DNA from: Triangularia verruculosa
Lineage: Eukaryota > Ascomycota > Sordariomycetes > Sordariales > Podosporaceae
Reading direction: 5' to 3'
Length of the DNA stretch: 64,000 nt
Assembly (NCBI GenBank): GCA_033296885.1
Contig: MU863948.1
Coordinates: 1-64,000 of the forward strand
Numbering within the stretch: position 1 is the stretch's first letter; every line of letters starts with the position of its first letter. Under the pieces are notes generated by a model, which saw only the letters and a program-made list of their open reading frames with translations, was not told where the DNA came from and did not search any database. Below are positions 57,996 through 64,000 of this stretch, piece by piece. Position numbers and translations under genes: made by a program.

Positions 57996-59640
57996 TGTGC
58001 TCTACAGTTGGTGTGATACTGCGCGGAAGTGGACGATATCTGTGAGATATCTGTGAAGTATCGGTAAGGGATTAATTGGCAGCCTAGATGTAAGGAAGCT
58101 GACAAGGCTCATTGTAGGTTGGTGTTGGAAGTTGAGCTTAAGGACGCGTCCTTGGCATGCCTTTGATCAGCTGACATGCCGGATAGAAGAACGACTCTTG
58201 ATAAGATCTCGTTTGTTGGCATGAACATATCTGAACCAAGATTTGTGACTGCCCCTTCCTTCAGATTCTGGTATCGATTGATATTGACTAATTACACTCC
58301 AAGTTAGGCGTAATAATAACGACGCATGTATTGAGCCCCCTATACAGGTGGAGTATCTCCTCCAAGGCGGAGCCATGACCTTCACCGCCGTCCTTCTCGA
58401 AGTAAGTTCCAGCATCTCCTTTTTCAGTCTTGTCGAAAAACCAGAATATTGTGTTTCCGCCTTCCAAGACAATGTTGCTACAAAATCGTCCACGGATGTC
58501 AGCATCGCATTTCGTGGTGCTTTCGACCGTCGGGTTCCCTGTATGCGTGCCACCGCTTCTAGGTCCAAGAATCGACGGTTGAAACATGAGCGCCTACGCC
58601 CAGAAATACTCGTTGCCCAAATTGATGCTGCACATGCGGTAACTCGTACACGAGTGCTAGAGGGAGTTTCCACTTGTCAGTATATTTATGAGCCCAGGTT
58701 GTCCTTCTTGGATTGAACTTCTTCGCCAACATCGTCGTCTCGATGATCCAAGTCAATCGGAATGCTGCAATCACAAAATGTCAACCTCTGATGTGTGGGT
58801 ATATGGAAGGTTTAAGCCACTTATGGTACTTCGGATTCCCGATGACGGATACTGTTATCAACTGTCAGCCAGCATAATGGACTGTTAGGGGCTAGTAGGT
58901 AGTTGGAATACACATACGGAAAGGAACTCGTTGATCTTCTTGACCAGCAAACCCAGCTTTGCTGTGGCGGAACTGAACGGGAGATCACATTATTGATTGT
59001 TTAACGCGCGTCAGTGTTGGGGAGTTCAACAAAGCTCACCTGGTCTCAAGAACGACAGATGGGATGGTGTGATCAATCTTCGCCGCTGCCAGTTGCCGGC
59101 AATACTGAGGTCGGCTTTTGTAGTGTTTTCCGTCTTCGGTCCTTTGATAGGTAGTTGGCTGTAAGTCGACAACCCCGCAGAAAAGTTTAGGTACCTAGCT
59201 TCCAGGTAGGGGTGGTAAGATGACATGACGCAACCGGGACAAAGACCTGCAACACTTCACGCACTGCGGGGGACCTGTGTAAGGACGTATTAAAACGGTG
59301 GAAGGGCAAAACTGTAATTCGAGTCGACAGATTAATTGCATGGAGGAGTAGATGGCGCCGCCTCCGAGGAGCGTGGGAGGTATGTTCTTCAATTACAGAT
59401 CTGTGACAAAACCTGCATGATCACTGCGCCTCGCGATAAGGGACACCCTCCGATCTTCTGGCACTACTCCGTCACCTGCCAACCGTGTGACCCTTTATCA
59501 ACTGCGGCATCATTGCAGTGGCCATCAACAAGAATCATGTCCGAGAACCACGGCGGCGGTTGAATCCAGCTGAGAAAGCGCTCAGTTGATAGGAGGTACA
59601 TACCACGGCTAATGGCGTCGGGCCGAAGCCGGCTGCTTTC
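57996..59640. other. Intergenic with a possible enzyme relic
   Basis: Minus-strand 58587-58288 encodes NTIFWFFDKTEKGD and nearby residues faintly like the GRVYWFLFxKL segment of FAD-dependent aromatic monooxygenases. The frame is short and broken, so no gene is called. Confidence 0.25.
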
Positions 59641-59980
59641 TCAGGTAGCCTCGAAAAAGGGAGTCTCGGCCTTCTGCTTGCCCGCATTTTTGGCTTTCTC
59701 AATGGCGTCAACGACATCTTGCCAGCAACTGGTCGTCGTACGATGGCGAAGGGTTTCGTCCAAAGCTTCCACGCTGGTGAGCAGGTTACTGAGATTTCTG
59801 CAAAGCGTGACTGGGTCAGTGGATACTCTGCAATGGTTCTGGGCCTGCCTGCTTACAAAAATGAGCGACCTGTCCGGGATGACGGTTGGCATTGCGTGTG
59901 GAGGTGAAGTCGTGCTCTTGTGGAGGACTGTCGTGGTGGCCATAGTAACGGATTGGGAGTTTGCTCAGGTATGTTGTCAT
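59641..59980 (-). CDS. Small protein of unknown function
   Basis: Two exons, 59980-59857 and 59810-59641, with a 46-bp intron (GTAAGCAGG...GACCCAG), giving 97 aa. The N-terminus is MTTYLSKLPIRYYGHHDSPP. The second exon is amphipathic helix-rich (LCRNLSNLLTSVEALDETL, then CWQDVVDAIEKAKNAGKQ). No family recognised. The splice junction is in phase, but no motif supports the model, so it could be a fragment of a longer gene. Confidence 0.4.
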
Positions 59981-60280
59981 AGCGGAGGCGGAAGCCAGAG
60001 GAAGCCCGTGGGCACACAATTTGAACGTCCCAGTCTCCTGTGCATTGAGGTGCGGCCAAGTTTGAGGCCATGCACCTGCGTGTAATGTCGCGCCAGCCGC
60101 CGCTGTGATTCGAAAACGAAACATCAAAAGGTCCGTGCATAACTTTTGCTCACTCCGTCACGGCGGACACCAAGGCGCGGGGCAGCCCTCTCAAACGCAT
60201 CGCTGCCATCGTCGTGCTATCCGACGACAGCCGTACCTTCGCAACCGCCACAGCAAGTACCCACTGCGGTATACCCCCAG

Positions 60281-60535
60281 ATGCTGAGTTCTAACTATAG
60301 CTACGGGCGATCCGGATACAACATTGCATCACCCACACTTATGGCGTGGCCTTCAACGGTTCATCACTCCGTGGTATCGCCAGAAGCATCGCTTTCTCAG
60401 ACATCACTACCAGCGCAGGCATTCCACAGTCCTACAGTAGGCATCCCATCGAATGCGGCGAACCCTGCACCTGGTCCTGGGGGAGCGGAGGCAACGGCAT
60501 GGGAGACGCAGCAGACCCAATTCGTTACTGCATAA
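60281..60535 (+). CDS. Pro/Ser/Gln-rich frame, possible 3' exon
   Basis: The open frame runs from 60143 after a stop, with the first ATG at 60281 (84 aa from there). Composition is disordered: LSSNYSYGRSGYNIASP, SLSQTSLPAQAFHSP, NPAPGPGGAEATAWETQQTQ. It resembles the tail of a regulatory protein. Upstream exons were not found, so it may be the last exon of a missed gene or a relic. Confidence 0.3.
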   Translation: MLSSNYSYGRSGYNIASPTLMAWPSTVHHSVVSPEASLSQTSLPAQAFHSPTVGIPSNAANPAPGPGGAEATAWETQQTQFVTA

Positions 60536-60810
60536 AGGAGGAATAAGGGATAAGTGTCTGGCAGTGCTCTTTACGAAGCGTTTTGTTGGAAAGATGTCTC
60601 TCTTGAAAGTTAGGTAGGTATGATATCTCGTACAACGAAAAGAAATATTGAAAACAAAGGAAAAAGCCTCCGCCCAGTCCCGAGTTCTGTCATAAAGGTG
60701 AGCACCACTCCACCATCCTGAATAGAATCAACCATGGCGGACATCATCAGCATCCCAAACCCCATAGCTCATGTCCCAAGTACCCAGTTCCCCATCCTTT
60801 CAAACACCTC

Positions 60811-61887
60811 TCATCTACTGCCACGATAGACCCAATCATCAGCCTCCACTTTTGTCTCCCTCTCCTCCTTCTCCCAAACCGTTTCATGATAGCCATCGCC
60901 GTAATAACGCCCCGCTCTGGAGCGAGATCTGGACCGCCGAGTCTCCTTCTGGAAGCGACCGTTGGACCTGTACCGAGTTCCATGTTCTCTGCCCCCCATC
61001 CAGTCTTTGACCTTGTCCTGGGCTCTCTGCCGGTCGATCTCCCGTTGACTGATCTCTCTCTCTTTCTCGGGGTCATGCCTCAAGTATCGGGCGGGGCTCC
61101 GAGGTGGCAGGGTGGACAATGAGATAGTGGGTGAAGTTGTTCCAGAGCGAGACGGGGGCGTGTAAAAATACGCCCGTGAGGCAGGCTGCATGAAGGGGTT
61201 GTGATAGACCTCTTTTCCTGTGTTGGGGTTGTCGTTTTCAGGAGACGGCCGACGGAGCTGGAACCGCTTCTCCAGTCTTACCAGCTGTTTGTTGTCCGGG
61301 TTGCTGATCTCTTCGGTGCCGTTGCTGCTTGTAGTCAAGGTGGAATACGTGGACGAAGGCGACGAAACCGATGGGACTGGTGTCGGAGTGGCAGGGTCGG
61401 AAGACGGAGTGGCAAAAGAAACGTGCTGGTGTTGCTGTTGCTGTTGCTTCTGCTGCGCTTTCCTTTCCTTCCTCTTTTCTCTACGCTCGGCTTTCTCCTT
61501 CTGGTGCTGATAGTACTGATCAATGTAGTATCGTTCCCGGGCGCGGTCAACCTCCTGTCGGTGCTGTTCTCTGAAAAGATCCTCCTGTGCCTTGCGGACT
61601 CGGTCTTCCTCGCGCTGCTTGTTCTTGAGAAAGAGGCGGTGGGCAGTCTCCGTGATGAAGGAGTCTTCCAGTGCTTTGGCCAAGTCCTGTTCCTCCTTAG
61701 CTTGCCAGTACTGAGCCGATTGTTGCTGGCGCGCTACATCGTATTCCCGGGCTTGCTGGCGGCGTAGCTCCCTAGCGCGGAGTAGGTTCTCGTAATCATG
61801 GCCCCCGTAGCTAGAACTCATGTGATGCTTGTGCTGATCAAGCGAGCTTGACGGCCCCGCCGCAGTGGAAGAATGGCTATGACGCAT
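60811..61887 (-). CDS. Gln/Glu/Arg-rich coiled-coil protein
   Basis: Single exon, 358 aa from the ATG at 61887 (the frame extends to 62061, but without a supporting feature). Residues about 35-170 are a long charged helix rich in Gln, Glu and Arg (LLRARELRRQQAREYDVARQ, then KEEQDLAKALEDSF). A poly-Gln run follows (KQQQQQHQH), then Ser/Pro/Thr-rich disordered sequence, and a C-terminus with RS dipeptides (RRSRSRSRAGRYYGDGY). This resembles RNA-processing or scaffold proteins, but no domain is recognised. Nuclear location is suggested by the RS/basic tail only. Confidence 0.75.
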   Translation of the reverse strand: MRHSHSSTAAGPSSSLDQHKHHMSSSYGGHDYENLLRARELRRQQAREYDVARQQQSAQYWQAKEEQDLAKALEDSFITETAHRLFLKNKQREEDRVRKAQEDLFREQHRQEVDRARERYYIDQYYQHQKEKAERREKRKERKAQQKQQQQQHQHVSFATPSSDPATPTPVPSVSSPSSTYSTLTTSSNGTEEISNPDNKQLVRLEKRFQLRRPSPENDNPNTGKEVYHNPFMQPASRAYFYTPPSRSGTTSPTISLSTLPPRSPARYLRHDPEKEREISQREIDRQRAQDKVKDWMGGREHGTRYRSNGRFQKETRRSRSRSRAGRYYGDGYHETVWEKEERETKVEADDWVYRGSR

Positions 61888-62355
61888 GGCGCTGTTGTAA
61901 TGGTATGGAATTGTTGCAGATGGGAGCGAATTGGGAGAGAAAGGCACTGCAATTGGGAAGATGCCGGTTATATTTAAGGTCTGGCTAGGCCTTGCAACTT
62001 GGCCCAAGCAACATTGATACTTGCGAGTGCAAAGGCCCACTGGCAAATCTGGTTCACACATTGTGGTCCGTGTTCAGCATATGTTCGGGGAAGCATTCCG
62101 GCCTACAAGGGTGGTTATTTCGAACAAGAGATGAAAGAACCGCTTTCCGTGCGGCGCAGCGGATGTTCCCATTGTATGATAGGGCGAGACATAGACAAAG
62201 GATGATGAAACATGAGTACCTAACGTGGCCACCAGCTGATGAATGAGTCTCGAGACAACACCGAGACACGAACAATGGTTCTTGCCAGAAATTGTCACAT
62301 TGACAATCTTCAGCTCTGTGGAAAGTACGAGTTCCTTTTCAGACTTATTTCTGGC
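61888..62355. other. Intergenic, no gene seen
   Basis: Promoter of the coiled-coil gene and 3' region of the F-box gene. An alternative F-box last exon could reach 62310. Confidence 0.45.
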
Positions 62356-63714
62356 CTAGGCCAACAATCCGAGTCCTAAAGCAATATTCTGTGTCAGTTT
62401 GATACATGACAATACGCCATCAAACAAGAAACTGACCGTGTGGCTCACCATGATCCGTGGCCTTGAGTCAACGCCTGAGGCGGCAGTGTCGCGGAGATAT
62501 GACTGAAGAGTCGGCTCCTGGCAGATAGGGTTTTGATTGTATCTATTTTCGTTATAGAAACAAATGCAGTGGAGTGTAAAAGGCCGAAAGCTGGCTTTAA
62601 GATCATCGACAAAGTGACCCCAACCAGCATCATCCGCTCCGAACAAGCGACAGGTGTCAAAGATCAGCGTTCTGAGCGTCTTTTTGTGTACAGAGAGAAC
62701 ATCGAGCAATCCCTCGTACGAAAACCGCACATTGATGAGGTGTATGGTGTGGAGCTCAGGCCAAACGTGGTGATATGGAATGAGTTTGTAGATCCATTCG
62801 GCGTCATTCCTGGCACCCACTGTGAGAGATTGAAGATTTGGCATACTTGTGGTGAGATCTCGGGCAACCGTCAGGCGATGATCCTTAGCGGCCTCAATCA
62901 AGGGTCGATCCTCTGGCCGATGGAATTGAGACCCATTGTGGAGCAAGAGTCCAAAGTGAGTCAGGTAAGATAATTGGACGCCGAGCATGTCCTTTATGAG
63001 AAATTTCGGATCAAACGGCCAGGGTCTGGTGGTGTAGTCCGGGTCGCGGAAGTACCCATCGTCCGATGTGATGCTCAAGAAGCCCACCTGGAGCGAGGTG
63101 AGGCGTTGGAGCGACCCGCCAGCTGCCCGAAGACCTTCCAGCATGGCGTGCAAATGTCGAATCGTCCCTTCGTGGTAAGACGCCCCGTACATCTGGCGGC
63201 TAAGATATCGATATGCAAAGCCATATGATGCCCACGCGTCGTTATCGGCTTCATCGGGATCAAAGAATTCGTCATGGACGGTGGCAACGACAAGTTCTCG
63301 GAGGTTGGGAAATTTAGGTATCACGTCCTTTAAAAAGTCGAAGTCTTCGTCCATCTCCATGACCATAAACTGACCTTCTCGTATTTGGTTTACAGCATTT
63401 TCCGTGTCTGCAATCGCATCCTGGTCGTCATTCTCCCAAAAGGCCAGTTCGGAACGGTCGAATTCCTCCATAATATGAGAGTTGTATGTGAGCGACTGTA
63501 CATATAGGGCGCGGTGGTCGTTGGCGATCTGGCGCAAAAAGTAAAAGTCTTCGCGATGCATACAGAACTTGATGTGTCTGAACGCGTATCGGTCCGCTGC
63601 TGCTTTCAGGCTGCGACAAGTGGCACGGGCCGAGGACAGATCCTGACGAGCATGCAAGTTGCTACATATCTTGTCCAGAATCTCCGGTGGGCATTCGGCA
63701 ATCTTTCTCGCCAT
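62356..63714 (-). CDS. F-box domain protein
   Basis: 452 aa from the ATG at 63714; the frame stays open upstream but the extra residues look untranslated. The N-terminal F-box is ECPPEILDKICSNLHARQDL followed by SSARATCRSLKAAADRYAFR. The rest has Leu-rich repeats of irregular spacing (FPNLRELVVATV, MPNLQSLTVGARN, WPELHTIHLINVRF), as in fungal F-box/LRR-like substrate receptors of SCF ubiquitin ligases. Alternative 3' end: a GTGAGC donor at the RPRIM codon and a GCTTTAG acceptor would replace the last residues and end at 62310. Target unknown. Confidence 0.85.
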   Translation of the reverse strand: MARKIAECPPEILDKICSNLHARQDLSSARATCRSLKAAADRYAFRHIKFCMHREDFYFLRQIANDHRALYVQSLTYNSHIMEEFDRSELAFWENDDQDAIADTENAVNQIREGQFMVMEMDEDFDFLKDVIPKFPNLRELVVATVHDEFFDPDEADNDAWASYGFAYRYLSRQMYGASYHEGTIRHLHAMLEGLRAAGGSLQRLTSLQVGFLSITSDDGYFRDPDYTTRPWPFDPKFLIKDMLGVQLSYLTHFGLLLHNGSQFHRPEDRPLIEAAKDHRLTVARDLTTSMPNLQSLTVGARNDAEWIYKLIPYHHVWPELHTIHLINVRFSYEGLLDVLSVHKKTLRTLIFDTCRLFGADDAGWGHFVDDLKASFRPFTLHCICFYNENRYNQNPICQEPTLQSYLRDTAASGVDSRPRIMVSHTVSFLFDGVLSCIKLTQNIALGLGLLA

Positions 63715-63914
63715 CGTGAAGGAATCGGTGCTTTGGAGGTTGTCACTTGTCAATGGAAGAAAGCTGAAGGCAAGAAAATGGGTTGGGTGCCACCTAATGA
63801 CCTTGGCAGAGGGCAGCGACGGAACATCAGCTCCGACCCCACACCGCTTTTTGCTCTGTCTGTCCCTGCCCAGGCTGCCCAACACAACAACAACAACCAC
63901 AAGGACACAGTGCC

Positions 63915-64000
63915 ATGCAATTGGTTGTGCCCGACCATGACAGCTCTGATAGCGACTCGATCCGCAAAGTAGGCATCAGGGCCGTCAAAGCCAGAAAGCG
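63915..64000 (+). CDS. 5' end of a gene running off the window
   Basis: The ATG at 63915 (GCCATGC context) opens a frame to the window edge: MQLVVPDHDSSDSDSIRKVG, then IRAVKARK. The acidic-serine run followed by basic residues looks like a real protein start with a likely phospho-site cluster. It is head-to-head with the F-box gene, 200 bp apart. Too short to classify. Confidence 0.5.
   Translation, partial: MQLVVPDHDSSDSDSIRKVGIRAVKARK

Noticed and set aside
61201..61767. 188-codon plus-strand frame, strongly hydrophobic
   Set aside because: Exact antisense shadow of the Gln/Arg-rich coiled coil; Leu/Val runs come from the reverse complement of Gln/Glu/Arg codons.

Overview
The window reads as nuclear DNA of a filamentous ascomycete, most likely a Sordariomycete. 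The genes have short introns (about 46-77 bp in most models, one of 279 bp) with GTAAGT/GTGAGT-type donors and CTAAC-like branch points. The protein set is fungal: HET proteins, a NACHT NLR, a Zn2Cys6 regulator, a fungal rhodopsin-fold membrane protein and a fungal P450. AT-rich blocks whose paired copies differ almost only by C-to-T and G-to-A changes look like repeat-induced point mutation (RIP). All gene models were spliced by eye from GT-AG sites and reading frame; each spliced length given was checked to be divisible by three.

Layout. 1-3.5 kb is repeat-rich: RIP-like AT blocks and tRNA-like repeat pieces. 3.5-9.3 kb carries a secreted-protein remnant and then three minus-strand enzyme genes (short-chain dehydrogenase, carotenoid/stilbene-type oxygenase, SnoaL-like protein). 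9.4-14.9 kb is a second repeat island, holding a MITE-like element with internal tandem repeats, an inverted RIP-like copy of the window's left end, LTR-like units, tandem duplications, and a rearranged copy of the 1.9-3.0 kb repeat. 15-29.4 kb has a rhodopsin-fold membrane protein, a broken RNase H-like copy, a Zn2Cys6 transcription factor, an RNase H-like gene with an unresolved 5' end, a cytochrome P450 and a GH27 alpha-galactosidase. 32.5-39.1 kb has a metallo-hydrolase, an MFS transporter and a large HET-domain gene. 39.6-41.6 kb has an aldo/keto reductase pseudogene and a 401-bp hAT-type MITE with 8-bp target duplications. 41.9-47 kb is one large NLR (alpha/beta-hydrolase, NACHT, WD40-like). 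47.8-54.3 kb has an apparently complete RNase H-like gene, a fructosamine-kinase-family gene, an SRPK-like kinase and a fourth, broken RNase H-like copy. 56-64 kb has a second HET gene (intron or frameshift unresolved), small uncertain genes, a Gln/Arg-rich coiled-coil protein, an F-box protein and the first codons of a gene leaving the window.

Two themes stand out. First, two HET genes and one NLR lie within 22 kb, which resembles the allorecognition/programmed-cell-death repertoire of filamentous fungi. Second, four copies of a standalone RNase H-fold protein family, all on the minus strand, are scattered over 36 kb. Two keep every catalytic acidic residue and two are broken, and I know of no described function for them. 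I found no rRNA, canonical tRNA or CRISPR array.
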